The notes beneath the pieces were generated by a model. The model was not told where the DNA came from. It saw only the letters and a list, made by a program, of their open reading frames with translations, and did no database searches. Source: an uncultured beta proteobacterium (GTDB taxonomy: Bacteria > Pseudomonadota > Gammaproteobacteria > Burkholderiales > SG8-41). From it: a stretch of DNA of 64,000 bases. Both the position numbers and the translations under genes were made by a program. Positions 25,517 to 36,398 of this stretch are shown here, piece after piece. The DNA lies in NCBI GenBank assembly GCA_902825845.1, contig CADECM010000019.1:1-64000 (forward strand), written 5' to 3'. The first letter of the stretch is position 1. The number at the start of each line of letters is the position of its first letter.

Positions 25517-26492
25517 CTACACGGTGGCCCCGGTGAAACGACCACATCTCAGGTCGACCAGGGCCTTGCTTGGCTTCAGCAAGCGGCTAGGCATGTACCG
25601 TGGTCCTTATCTTCACGCGCGCGGCCGCACGAAAAAATGCCTCGCCATCGTGCCGCGCCAAATTCGCCACTGAAATGATGTGCCGCTCGCCCCACAGACT
25701 CCGGTACGGAAACGACGGTGTATCGCGCATGTTAATGCCGGCGCAGACCACGCTTGCGCCTTTGCGGGTGGCGGCCAGTGCCAGCGGAACCAGTGCACCG
25801 GCCGGCGCAAAAATGATGGCGGCTTCCAGCGCTTGCGGCGCGGCATCGGTGGCGGCGCCCGCCCACGACGCGCCAAGCTTGCATGCCAGGGCTTGCGCAG
25901 CCGTATCGTCTTGCCGCGTAAAGGCGTAGACCGTGCAACCGTCAGCCACATCGACCTCGGCCAGGATATGTGCCGCGGCGCCAAACCCATATAGACCGAG
26001 CGTTTTCGCCGCGCCCGCCATCGCGTAGGCGCGGTAGCCGATCAGGCCCGCACATAGCAAGGGTGCCGCCCCGGTGCCAGTGTAGTGTGGCGGAATCGGA
26101 AAGCAGTAGCGCGCGTCCGCCACGGCATAGTCCGCGTAACCGCCGTCAATGTGATGGCCGGTAAAGCGCGCGCTGTCGCACAGGTTTTCCCGGCCCGAGC
26201 TGCGATAGCGGCAGTGACCGCAGGTCTAACCCAGCCACGGCACGCCGATTGGATCGCCCACGCGGATGCCGCCGACACCCGATCCCACCATTTTTACAAA
26301 ACCGACGATTTCATGCCCCGGCACCATCGCATGATCGGGCGGCGGCAAATCACCGTCGACGATATGCAGGCCGGTGCGGCATACACCACAAGAGCTGACG
26401 CGCAACAGAACGCTGCCGTTCGTTGCTTGCGGTTTCTCCCGTTGCACCAGCTGCAGCGGCCGGCCGGGCTTGCTGCATTCGAGGGCGCGCAG
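25517..26492 (-). pseudogene. Degraded zinc-dependent alcohol dehydrogenase
   Basis: A medium-chain dehydrogenase recognisable along its full length but broken by several lesions. The N-terminal part (LECSKPGRPLQLVQREKPQ, then CGVCRTGLHIVDGDLPPP and VPGHEIVG with the catalytic Cys, His and Glu) has no ATG at the expected start, where a CTG stands. An amber codon at 26226-26228 replaces a residue just before TCGHCRYR, the structural zinc loop. The Rossmann half continues (LGLYGFGAAAHILAEVD) to a second TAG at 25587-25589. Beyond it PLAEA is followed by a frameshift near 25567, after which ALVDLRCGRFTGATV and a final TAG at 25517 restore the family C terminus. The family oxidises short alcohols with NAD(P). 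Confidence 0.85.
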
Positions 26493-26557
26493 GTCTGGCT
26501 GCGCCGGGGCGCGAGGTGCCGCTACTTTGCCGCGGCGCTTCGCGCATGGGCACTGTC

Positions 26558-28261
<1,704 letters not shown>

Positions 28262-28262
28262 T

Positions 28263-28281
28263 CAGGGGAAAATCCCCCCTG
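28263..28281. other. Short hairpin between DUF883 gene and groEL
   Basis: CAGGGG and CCCCTG flank a seven-base loop, forming a six-pair stem. It lies about 32 bp after the DUF883 stop and 83 bp before groEL on the transcribed minus strand. There is no T run, so termination is uncertain; a leader structure of groEL is an alternative. Confidence 0.3.
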
Positions 28282-28312
28282 GCGCGCATCAATTCCGGGG
28301 AAACCTGCCGGC

Positions 28313-28612
28313 TTACCGCCGTCCGATCAGCAATCCGACAACGACCCCGATGCCGGCTGAAATGCCGATCGAGGTCCAGGGGTTGTCGCGCACATAGGCG
28401 TCCGTGCAACTGGCGGCCGAAGTGACTTTCTCCGACATCGCGCTTTCGATTGAAGTCAGTTGCGGACGCAGGTCGCTTACAGCCTGTTGCATGCGGCGAC
28501 GCAGGTTCACCACCTTGTCTCCGGTTTCGGCCGCGGTTTCGCGGATCATCTCTTCGGCATCGTTGATAAGAACTCGAACGTCGGACGCCAGCTTTTGACT
28601 TTGCGCGCTCAT
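28313..28612 (-). CDS. DUF883 (ElaB/YqjD-type) ribosome/membrane-associated protein
   Basis: A 99-residue protein. A long amphipathic helical part (LASDVRVLINDAEEMIRETA, then VVNLRRRMQQAVSDL) precedes one C-terminal membrane segment (SIGISAGIGVVVGLLIGRR) ending in Arg-Arg. This is the tail-anchored ElaB/YgaM/YqjD layout, linked in E. coli to stationary-phase ribosomes and stress. It sits between a Usp gene and groEL on the same strand, probably in one stress transcript. Confidence 0.9.
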   Translation of the reverse strand: MSAQSQKLASDVRVLINDAEEMIRETAAETGDKVVNLRRRMQQAVSDLRPQLTSIESAMSEKVTSAASCTDAYVRDNPWTSIGISAGIGVVVGLLIGRR

Positions 28613-28648
28613 GGTGCTCTCCAGAAAAATAAGTGTTGCGAGGCGGGT

Positions 28649-29092
28649 CTATCGATGCACCAGCACCGGGATGCGCGTATGCGCGAGAACCTTGCTGGTT
28701 TGACTGCCGAGCAGCAGTTTTGTCAGTCCACTGCGGCCGTGAGAACCCATGTAGATCAAATCACATTTGTACTTGCGGGCAGCCTTGACGATCGCATCGG
28801 CGGGCGTGTCACTCAGGACGTAGTAGCCGGAATACGTTACGCCATTTGCGGCGGCGGCTTTCTTGACGACGTCTAGGTGGCGCAGCGCGGCCTTTTTCGC
28901 GTTGGCCGCGTGTTGTTGAGGCGTTATCAGGTCGGGCGGCACGTAGTCGGCATACACTTCGATGTGATATGTGGGCGCGACATGAAATCCGGTCAGTGTG
29001 GCACCGAGCTTTCCGGCCAATTTGGCTGCATCACGGACGACGCGATTCGACAATGGGGAACCGTCAGTCGGCAACAGAATATTCTTGTACAT
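28649..29092 (-). CDS. Universal stress protein
   Basis: A 147-residue Usp domain starting at ATG 29092 (MYKNILLPTDGSPLSNRVV) with GSHGRSGLTKLLLGSQTSK, the nucleotide-binding motif, and the ending RIPVLVHR. The open frame continues far upstream over the antisense of the czcC-like gene, which is a shadow. An FNR-type box lies 82 bp upstream. It probably heads the Usp-DUF883-groEL run on the minus strand. Confidence 0.92.
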   Translation of the reverse strand: MYKNILLPTDGSPLSNRVVRDAAKLAGKLGATLTGFHVAPTYHIEVYADYVPPDLITPQQHAANAKKAALRHLDVVKKAAAANGVTYSGYYVLSDTPADAIVKAARKYKCDLIYMGSHGRSGLTKLLLGSQTSKVLAHTRIPVLVHR

Positions 29093-29173
29093 GGTCGCTC
29101 CTGATTTTTGGAAGCCTGTTGGGGTCGAAGGTCGGCATATCGAACACTTTACCGTGATGCCGGCCGTGGCCGG

Positions 29174-29187
29174 TTGATCCATGTCAA
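29174..29187. promoter_or_regulatory. FNR/ANR-type box
   Basis: TTGATCCATGTCAA has one mismatch to TTGAT-N4-ATCAA. It lies 82 bp upstream of the Usp gene on the minus strand and 167 bp before the czcC-like gene on the other side. Confidence 0.65.
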
Positions 29188-29353
29188 CGGGGAGCCGTCT
29201 GCTGCGCCAGAGCGGCATGCGCCGCAAGGGTTCCGGCGACCTCTTCAAGTTCCGCAGTTGTGCTGTGCTGCGCGGTGAGGAATCGTCGCGTCTGACAGGT
29301 TCGCGTAAGTCGTGCCGAATAGCATGCAGCGCTCGTCGACTACAGATCATAAA

Positions 29354-30640
29354 ATGCTGAACCTGCTGATGCGCCGCATGTCCGCGTTGTGGTTGTCGTT
29401 TTTCCTGGCCATGGCTGCAGGCGGCGGCGCGCGTGCCGCGGACGCCGTGCCGGAGGATTTGACCCTGGCGCAGGCCGAGGCGCTGTTTCTGCAAAAGAAT
29501 CGGGAATTGCAGACTGCACGGCGTGCCATTGAAGGGGCCGACGCCGAAATCATCAGTGCCGGCGCGCGGCCGAATCCCAGCCTTACGGTCGGCGCGTCGA
29601 GTATTTCGAGCCGCCTGGGCAGCGGGTCCATTCTCAACAAACGCGTTGATACGGTTGTCGGTTTGAGCCAGGTATTCGAGCGCGGCAACAAGGCGGAATT
29701 GCGCACCGCGACTGCCCGCTCGCTGGCGACCGCGGTGCGCGGCGACCTGCGCGACGCTGAACGCGTGCAGCGCGTGGGACTGCACGGTGCGTATTACGAC
29801 CTGCTGCAGGCGCAGGAAAAACTGCGTATCACCGCGGATACGGCGGCATTGTTTCAAAAATCGCTGGATGCCCTGACCATCCGTCTCAAGGCCGGCGACG
29901 TGGCCGCGGTGGACGTGTCGCGCATGAATGTGGACGCCTTGCGCGCGCGCAATGACGCGCGCGCCGCGCAGGCGGAACTGGAGAAAGCCCGCTCGACGCT
30001 GGCCTACTGGATCGGCGAGGATGAGGCGGCCGCCCGTTTGCGCGCCACTGATAGCTGGCCGGCACTGCAGAAAATGGACGCAGGAACCGACGCAGCCGTT
30101 GTCGACACGCGCCCCGATGTGCAGGCGGCGCAAGAGCGCATCGCGGCGGCGGAAAAGAATCGCGATCTGGCGCGCGCCTTGCGCACGCGCGACATTACCG
30201 CCGGTGTGCAGTTCGAACGCTACCCCGGCAGCGATCCGCGCAACAGTGCCGGATTGAGCATCAGCGTGCCGCTCTTCACGCGCTACTACTACGACGGCGA
30301 AATCCGCCGTGCGGAAGTCGATGTTGAAGCGGCGCGTGACAACCTGCAGCGGGTAAAGGCGCTTGCCGCGGCCGAGATCCGCAAGGCGGCCAGCGACGTG
30401 GCATCGTCGGGCGAACGCGTGCAGCGCCTGCGCGACGTTGTGCTCGCCGCCGCAGAAAAGGCCGCACAGGGGGCGGAATTCGCCTACAGCCGTGGCGCCA
30501 TTGGCATGATGGACGTGCTGGATGCGCGCCGCCAGCTGATCGCCACGCGGCTCGAAGCGGTGGCGGTGCAAGCCGAGTACGCCAAGTCACTTGCCGCGTG
30601 GCGCTCGGCAATGGCGTTGTCCGCCAATGCCGAGCGTTAG
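29354..30640 (+). CDS. CzcC-like outer-membrane efflux channel (TolC family)
   Basis: A 428-residue TolC-family protein. A signal peptide (LWLSFFLAMAAGGGARA) is followed by two repeats of long helices typical of trimeric channel-tunnels, for example LTLAQAEALFLQKNRELQTA, then the second repeat starting near VDTRPDVQAAQERIAAAEKN. Start ATG 29354 gives the best signal peptide; GTG 29312 and ATG 29324 are also open and none has a good ribosome site. It is the first gene of a C-B-A metal efflux operon. Confidence 0.85.
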   Translation: MLNLLMRRMSALWLSFFLAMAAGGGARAADAVPEDLTLAQAEALFLQKNRELQTARRAIEGADAEIISAGARPNPSLTVGASSISSRLGSGSILNKRVDTVVGLSQVFERGNKAELRTATARSLATAVRGDLRDAERVQRVGLHGAYYDLLQAQEKLRITADTAALFQKSLDALTIRLKAGDVAAVDVSRMNVDALRARNDARAAQAELEKARSTLAYWIGEDEAAARLRATDSWPALQKMDAGTDAAVVDTRPDVQAAQERIAAAEKNRDLARALRTRDITAGVQFERYPGSDPRNSAGLSISVPLFTRYYYDGEIRRAEVDVEAARDNLQRVKALAAAEIRKAASDVASSGERVQRLRDVVLAAAEKAAQGAEFAYSRGAIGMMDVLDARRQLIATRLEAVAVQAEYAKSLAAWRSAMALSANAER

Positions 30641-30649
30641 GGAGGGGAA

Positions 30650-31792
30650 ATGTCATATAACAAAATATTATTTAAAATCATATACTTATGTATTTTTCTC
30701 GCCTCCTGCAGCAAGGCACCCGAGCCGCCCCCGCCGCCGCAAGCGCGTACCGAGGGGGAGAGCGTTCTGTTTCCCGCGGATGCACCGCAAATGGCCAGCA
30801 TCAAGTCCGTGGTGATCAACATGCAGCCGGTGCCACCCGCGCATTTGAATGGGCGCGTGACGTGGAACGAAGACAGAACGGTGCGCATATTCACGCCCTT
30901 TGCCGGCCGCGTCGAACGCATCCTGGTGCAGGCCGGCCAAAGTGTTGCCAAAGGGCAGGCGCTGGCGACCATCGCGTCACCCGATTTCGGCCAGGCGCAA
31001 AGTGATGCACGGCGCGCCGAGAGCGACTACGCGCTGGCGGAAAAGAATATTTCACGCCTGCGCGAACTCGAGCAGCACGGCGTTGCCGCGCGCAAGGATG
31101 TGCATGTGGCCGAGGCCGAGCAGGGGCGGGCCGCGGCTGAACTGGCGCGCGCCCGGCGCCGGCTGGAACTGTATGGCGGCGCCGGGCGCGGCGTGGATCA
31201 GACGTACACACTGACCAGTCCCATCGCCGGGGTCGTGGTCGAAAAGAATATCAACCCCGGCCAGGAGCTGCGTCCCGATCAGGCAATAGCCAACGCACCG
31301 CCGCTGTATACCGTGACCGATCCCACCACGCTGTGGGTGCAGATCGACGCTTCGGAACGCGAACTGCCGCTGCTCACGCGCGGCAAGGCCATCACCATTC
31401 GCTCGCCGTCATACGGCGACGAAAGCTTTCCGGCAACCATCACCAGCGTGGCGGATTTTCTCGATCCGAGCACGCGCACGATCAAGGCGCGTGCCGAGCT
31501 GGCCAACCCGGCGCGCAGACTGAAGGGCGAAATGTTTGTCACGGCGGACATCGGCACCGATGGCGCCACCGAACTGCTGGTGCCGTCGAAGGCGATTTAT
31601 TTTCAGACCGGCAAGAACTATTTGTTCATTGAAGCGCAGCGCGGCGAGTACACGCGGCGGGCCGTGAAAGCAGGCGATGTCCGCGACAGCCGCACGGAAA
31701 TTCTGCAAGGTCTGGGGGAGGGCGAAAAAGTTGTCGTCGACGGGGCGCTGATGCTGCAGCAAATGCTGCAGCCGCGCCGCGTGCAGAAGTAG
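30650..31792 (+). CDS. CzcB-like periplasmic adaptor of RND metal efflux, lipoprotein
   Basis: A 380-residue membrane fusion protein. The leader is hydrophobic with a lipobox (IFLASCSKAP), so it is lipid-anchored. The lipoyl domain reads TPFAGRVERILVQAGQSVAKG, and a helical hairpin (RRAESDYALAEKNISRLREL) and beta-barrel (WVQIDASERELPLLTRGKAI) follow. It joins the inner-membrane pump to the outer channel. It begins nine bases after the channel gene with a GGAGGGG site. JE9 encodes part of its signal peptide, including the run NKILFKIIYL. Confidence 0.88.
   Translation: MSYNKILFKIIYLCIFLASCSKAPEPPPPPQARTEGESVLFPADAPQMASIKSVVINMQPVPPAHLNGRVTWNEDRTVRIFTPFAGRVERILVQAGQSVAKGQALATIASPDFGQAQSDARRAESDYALAEKNISRLRELEQHGVAARKDVHVAEAEQGRAAAELARARRRLELYGGAGRGVDQTYTLTSPIAGVVVEKNINPGQELRPDQAIANAPPLYTVTDPTTLWVQIDASERELPLLTRGKAITIRSPSYGDESFPATITSVADFLDPSTRTIKARAELANPARRLKGEMFVTADIGTDGATELLVPSKAIYFQTGKNYLFIEAQRGEYTRRAVKAGDVRDSRTEILQGLGEGEKVVVDGALMLQQMLQPRRVQK
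30661..30690 (+). repeat. JE9, dispersed AT-rich junction element inside a signal peptide
   Basis: Core AATCATATACTTA on the plus strand, preceded by ATATTATTTAA. It is read in frame as part of the CzcB-like leader peptide, immediately after the start codon region. Confidence 0.6.
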
Positions 31793-31807
31793 CCCCCGGC
31801 GTTCAGC

Positions 31808-34800
31808 ATGATCAAACGTCTGGTTTCATTCGCGCTGCACCAGCCACTGTTCATACTGCTGGGCCTCATCCTGTTCGTCGGCGGCGGTGTGATCGCGTTC
31901 AAGAACCTGCCGGTGGAAGCATTGCCCGATGTCACCGACACCCAGGTGCAGGTGATTACGCTTTTCCCCGGCCGCGCCGCGGAGGAAGTCGAAAAGCAGG
32001 TGACCTATCCGATCGAAGTGGCGCTGGCGGGCATGCCCAACATGATCCGCATGTTTTCGCATACCCAGTTTGGCCTGTCCTTCATCATCCTCACGTTTGA
32101 CGACAAGGCGAACCCCTATTTCGCGCGCCAGCAGGTGCTGGAACGTCTGCGTGAGGCTGAATTGCCCAAGGAAGCACAGCCGCAACTGGCACCGCTGTCC
32201 ACCGCAGTCGGGGAAATCTACCGCTACCGCATCAAGGGCGCCGATTACACCGCGCGCGAGCTGCGCACCCTGCAGGACTGGACCATCAGCCGCAAATTGC
32301 GGCTGTTGCCGGGCGTGGCGGATATCGTGAGCTTCGGCGGCTTCATCAAGCAGTATGAAGTCAATCCCGACCTCGCCAAGCTCAAGTACTACAAGATCAG
32401 CCTGCAGCAGGTGTTCTCGGCGCTGGAGCGCGGCAGTTCCAACGCCGGCGGCGGCTATGTGGAGCAGGGCCGCCAGCAGATTCTGATCCGCGGCATCGGT
32501 CTGTTGCGCACCGCCGATGAGATTCTTGACGTGGTGGTGGCCGAACGCAGCGGCGCGCCGGTGCTGGTGCGGCATCTGGCGACATTGACCGTGGGTTCGG
32601 TGCCGCGCCAGGGCGTGATCGGCCAGGACGACGACCCCGATATCGTCACCGGCGTGGTGTTGATGCGCAAGGGTGAAAATCCGGGTGAAGTATTGAACGC
32701 GGTGAAGCAGCGCGTGGCGCAGCTGAACAAGGACGGACTTCCCAAGGGTGTGGAAATTGTCGCGTACTACGACCGCACCTGGCTGCTCGACAAGACGTTG
32801 AAGACGGTGTTTACCAATCTGGTCGAAGGCGCGCTGCTGGTTACGTTTGTGTTGTTGCTGTTTCTGGGCAATTTACGCGCCGCGGCCATCGTGGCAGTGA
32901 TCATCCCGTTGTCGCTGCTGGGCACGTTCCTGGGGCTGACCTGGCTGGGCATTCCCGCGAACCTGTTGTCGCTGGGCGCGATGGATTTTGGCATCATCGT
33001 CGACGGCGCGGTAATCGTGGTGGAGAACGTGTTCCGCCGCCTGTCGGAACACCACGGCAGGGAACTCACGCCGCGCGAGCGCATGAACGAGATTCTCGAT
33101 GCCGCGGTGGAAGTCGGCCGGCCGACGCTGTTTTCGATGCTGATCATCATCGCGGCACATATTCCGATTTTTACCCTGCAGCGCCACGAGGGCCGCATCT
33201 TCGCGCCCATGGCCTATTCCGTGACCTCGGCATTGGTGTGTTCGCTGATTTTCTCGCTCACGCTGGTGCCGCTACTGTGCCATCTGCTGCTGCGCAAGAA
33301 CCTGCCGGAAAAGGAAAACATTCTGGTGCACTGGTGCAAGGGCATCTATCAGCCGGTGCTGGCGTGGGCCCTGCGTCACCGCATGCCGGTGGTCGGTGCG
33401 GCTGCTGCTGCGCTGATCGCCAGCATCGCGGTCGTGCCGAAGCTCGGCACGGAGTTTCTGCCCGAACTCAACGAAGGGTCGATCTGGATCAATGTGCCGC
33501 TGCATCCGAGTCTGTCGGTAACGGAAGCACGTGCCGAGATGAGCAAGATACGCGCGGCCATCGCGCACATTCCGGAAATCAACACCATCGTCTACAAGGC
33601 TGGGCGACCCGAGGACGGCACTGATCCCAAGCTGATCAGCATGGCGGAGATTCTGGTGGACATAAAGCCGGAATCCGAATGGAAGCGCAAGACGACCAAG
33701 AAGGAACTGTTGCAGGAGATGGAAGACGCGCTCGACAAACTCCCGGGCGTGCAGGCCAGCTTTTCACAGCCCATTCGCGACAACATTCTCGAATCGATCT
33801 CGCAGATTGACGGCCAGATCGTGGTGAAGATTTTCGGCGACGATCTCGACGTGCTCAAGACGCAGGGGCAGGCGGTGCTGGCCGCGATTGCCGATGTGCC
33901 CGGTGTCGCGCGCGCGATGATCGACCGGCAGGGCGAATTGCCGCAGGAGTTGATTCAAATTGATCGCGGGCAGGCCGCTCGCCATGGACTGAATATTGTC
34001 GATATTCAGGACGTCATCGAAACCGTGCTGGGCGGACGCGAGGCGACGGTCATCTGGGAAGGCGAACGGAAATTCAGCGTGGTGGTGCGTGTGCCGCCCA
34101 ATCAACGTTCGCTCACGCAGTTACGCGACATCCTGCTTACCGCACCCAACGGCACCATCATTCCTTTGGCACAAGTGGCCTCATTCAGGACCGTCGGCGG
34201 CAGCATGAATATCGCGCGCGAAAATGGCGGGCGGGTGGTGGCCATCGGCGTTTTTATCGAGGGTCGCGATATGGGGTCTGTGGTCGCAGACATGCAGAGT
34301 CGCGTCGCCAAGAAGGTCAAGCTGCCGGAAGGCTACACCATGGCGTGGTCGGGTGAGTTTGAAAATCAGGAACGCGCCATGAAGCGCCTGTCAGTGATCG
34401 TGCCGATCTCGATATTGTTGATCTTCATTCTGTTGTTCGATGCGTTCAAATCGTTCAAGGGTGCGGCATTGATTCTGCTGAACATTCCGTTTGCCATGAT
34501 CGGCGGCATCCTGGCGTTGTTTTTCACCGGGATACCACTGTCGGTGTCGGCGGCCATCGGCTTTATCGCGCTGTTTGGACAGGCCGTGCTCAACGGCGTG
34601 GTGATGGTCAGTCACTTTAACCAGCTCAAAAGTGCCGGCGCTTCGCCCGAGGAAGCGGTGATGCGCGGGTCGATGACGCGGCTGCGCACGGTGCTGATGA
34701 CGGGATTGCTGGCGATGTTCGGATTGCTACCGATGGCGCTGTCCCACGACATTGGCTCGGAGACGCAAAAACCGTTGGCGATCGTGGTGATTGGCGGGCT

Positions 34801-34918
34801 GATTTCCGCCACGATCCTGACGCTGATTGTGCTGCCGACGCTGTATGTGATTTTTGAGCGCCGTTACTACAGCGGGCACGCCGCACACCACCCGCGCCGC
34901 GAGGGCGGCGCCACGTAA
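31808..34918 (+). CDS. CzcA-like heavy-metal RND efflux pump
   Basis: A 1036-residue inner-membrane RND protein with two six-helix halves and two large periplasmic loops. It starts MIKRLVSFALHQPLFILLGL and has the helix-4 motif DFGIIVDGAVIVVEN near residue 395. That motif belongs to the divalent-cation (Co/Zn/Cd) branch rather than the CusA branch. It exports metal ions against protons together with the two upstream gene products. ATG 31808 follows the adaptor stop by 15 bp. The exact metal cannot be fixed from sequence. Confidence 0.92.
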   Translation: MIKRLVSFALHQPLFILLGLILFVGGGVIAFKNLPVEALPDVTDTQVQVITLFPGRAAEEVEKQVTYPIEVALAGMPNMIRMFSHTQFGLSFIILTFDDKANPYFARQQVLERLREAELPKEAQPQLAPLSTAVGEIYRYRIKGADYTARELRTLQDWTISRKLRLLPGVADIVSFGGFIKQYEVNPDLAKLKYYKISLQQVFSALERGSSNAGGGYVEQGRQQILIRGIGLLRTADEILDVVVAERSGAPVLVRHLATLTVGSVPRQGVIGQDDDPDIVTGVVLMRKGENPGEVLNAVKQRVAQLNKDGLPKGVEIVAYYDRTWLLDKTLKTVFTNLVEGALLVTFVLLLFLGNLRAAAIVAVIIPLSLLGTFLGLTWLGIPANLLSLGAMDFGIIVDGAVIVVENVFRRLSEHHGRELTPRERMNEILDAAVEVGRPTLFSMLIIIAAHIPIFTLQRHEGRIFAPMAYSVTSALVCSLIFSLTLVPLLCHLLLRKNLPEKENILVHWCKGIYQPVLAWALRHRMPVVGAAAAALIASIAVVPKLGTEFLPELNEGSIWINVPLHPSLSVTEARAEMSKIRAAIAHIPEINTIVYKAGRPEDGTDPKLISMAEILVDIKPESEWKRKTTKKELLQEMEDALDKLPGVQASFSQPIRDNILESISQIDGQIVVKIFGDDLDVLKTQGQAVLAAIADVPGVARAMIDRQGELPQELIQIDRGQAARHGLNIVDIQDVIETVLGGREATVIWEGERKFSVVVRVPPNQRSLTQLRDILLTAPNGTIIPLAQVASFRTVGGSMNIARENGGRVVAIGVFIEGRDMGSVVADMQSRVAKKVKLPEGYTMAWSGEFENQERAMKRLSVIVPISILLIFILLFDAFKSFKGAALILLNIPFAMIGGILALFFTGIPLSVSAAIGFIALFGQAVLNGVVMVSHFNQLKSAGASPEEAVMRGSMTRLRTVLMTGLLAMFGLLPMALSHDIGSETQKPLAIVVIGGLISATILTLIVLPTLYVIFERRYYSGHAAHHPRREGGAT

Positions 34919-34940
34919 GCGCCGGGGTTAAATCCGCACA

Positions 34941-35219
34941 TTAGCGCTGCGGCACCTTGCGAAACGCGGGCGGCTGCGCTGCTGTAGCGTTGGCCGGGGG
35001 CGGTGTGACAATGGCAGCCGTGCCGGGCCTCGCGGGCACGGGATGCAGCCAGGGCAATCGCGGCGGCAACCCATCCTGGATCACGCATTTTTGCGGATCC
35101 GCAAGCTGCCGTTCGCGGCACTCGCGCGGCAGCTGAAATTCGTTTTGCGCGAATAACAAGCCAGACGCCAGCAAAAACGCCGCAGCGGTGAGGAGACGTC
35201 GCACGATCATGATGAGCAT
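34941..35219 (-). CDS. Small secreted protein of unknown function
   Basis: A 92-residue protein with a signal peptide (MIVRRLLTAAAFLLASGLLFAQ) and a mature part with two cysteines (LPRECRERQLADPQKC), then a Pro/Ala-rich tail. Start ATG 35219 or the ATG three codons on; a longer frame to 35273 lacks support. It converges with the metal pump gene and does not look like its partner. I do not recognise a family. Confidence 0.55.
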   Translation of the reverse strand: MLIMIVRRLLTAAAFLLASGLLFAQNEFQLPRECRERQLADPQKCVIQDGLPPRLPWLHPVPARPGTAAIVTPPPANATAAQPPAFRKVPQR

Positions 35220-35298
35220 TACGACCCGACTGGCCGCACATTGTTCCCAAAGATTGCCGGCCATCAGCGTCATCGCGATGCCGTGGCGAAGCGGCTCC

Positions 35299-36288
35299 TT
35301 ACTTGACTTTGATCCCGGTATCCTTGATCACCTTGCCCCACTTCACGTATTCCGCTTCGACAAACTTGTGAAACGCCGCAGCCGGGCTCGCCACGGCGAA
35401 CATGCCCAGGGTGAGCAGCTTATCCCGCACCGCCGGCGGGTTGAGTGCTTCACGGGATCCGCTGTTGAGGCGGGCCACAATATCCCTCGGCGTGGCCGCG
35501 GGCGCGAACAGTCCGAACCAGGTGCTGGCTTCATACCCCGGCACGCCCGCTTCGGCGATGGTCGGAAACTCCCCCACGGTCGCGACCCGCGTGGCGCTGG
35601 TTACGGCGATCCCGCGCAGCTTGCCGGAACGCACGTGTGGCAGCACCGCCGGAATATTGCCGAAGATCAGCGATATCTGGCCGCCCATCAGGTCGGTGAT
35701 GGCGGGCGCTTCGCCTTTGTAGGCAATCATGGTCATACGGGATCCCGTGACGAGCTTGAATAGTTCACCCGCCATATGCGGCGTGGTGCCGATCCCGCCG
35801 GAGCCATAGTTGATGTCATTTCCAGGCGCTTTGGCCAGTGTGATAAGGTCTTTGACGCTGCGTATGGGCGTTGAAGGGTGTACCACCAGAAACATGGGCG
35901 AAGTTGCAATTTGGGTGACGTGCGCGAAATCCTGCACCGGATGGTATTGCACGTTGGGCAGCAATTGCGGCGCCACCGAGTGCGTGGTCGAGGTGCCGAC
36001 GGACAAGGTGTAACCATCGGGCGCCGCTTTGGCCACCGCGGCGGCGCCGATGGCGCCGCTCGCGCCCGCGCGGTTTTCAACCAGGAAATTGCTGTCCTTG
36101 AAAACCTCCATCAGCCGCTGGGCGAGAAAGCGTGCCGCTACGTCGGTGCCGCCGCCCGGCGCAAAGCCCACGATCAGGCGTACCGGCCGTTCCGGGTACC
36201 CCGCGGCCCGCGCGCTTGTGGTCAGCACCGGCGGGCCGGCCACGACACACGCGGTGACGGCGATGCTCAACAGTGACTTCGATTGCAT
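35299..36288 (-). CDS. Bug/TctC-type tripartite tricarboxylate binding protein
   Basis: A 329-residue periplasmic solute-binding protein. A signal peptide (SLLSIAVTACVVAGPPVLTT) precedes the family start YPERPVRLIVGFAPGGGTDV. Later come NRAGASGAIGAAAVAKAAPDGYT, GELFKLVTG, FAPAATPRDIVARL and the ending WGKVIKDTGIKVK. A GAGGAG ribosome site precedes ATG 36288. No TctA or TctB membrane genes are nearby, as is common for orphan Bug genes. Ligand, usually a carboxylate, cannot be read from sequence. Confidence 0.92.
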   Translation of the reverse strand: MQSKSLLSIAVTACVVAGPPVLTTSARAAGYPERPVRLIVGFAPGGGTDVAARFLAQRLMEVFKDSNFLVENRAGASGAIGAAAVAKAAPDGYTLSVGTSTTHSVAPQLLPNVQYHPVQDFAHVTQIATSPMFLVVHPSTPIRSVKDLITLAKAPGNDINYGSGGIGTTPHMAGELFKLVTGSRMTMIAYKGEAPAITDLMGGQISLIFGNIPAVLPHVRSGKLRGIAVTSATRVATVGEFPTIAEAGVPGYEASTWFGLFAPAATPRDIVARLNSGSREALNPPAVRDKLLTLGMFAVASPAAAFHKFVEAEYVKWGKVIKDTGIKVK

Positions 36289-36398
36289 TTTGCGGTTCTC
36301 CTCTTCGGGTAACGGTCGGGTGCGGCGCCCACTGACTGTCTCGGGCGCGTTATGGCGGACGCGTGGCGGAAGTGTCGTGGCGTCGCGCGCGGTAAAAA

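Noticed and set aside
28649..30571. Long minus-strand frame of 640 codons ending in a Usp domain
   Set aside because: Only the last 147 codons are Usp; the rest is antisense to the czcC-like gene, and the real start is ATG 29092.
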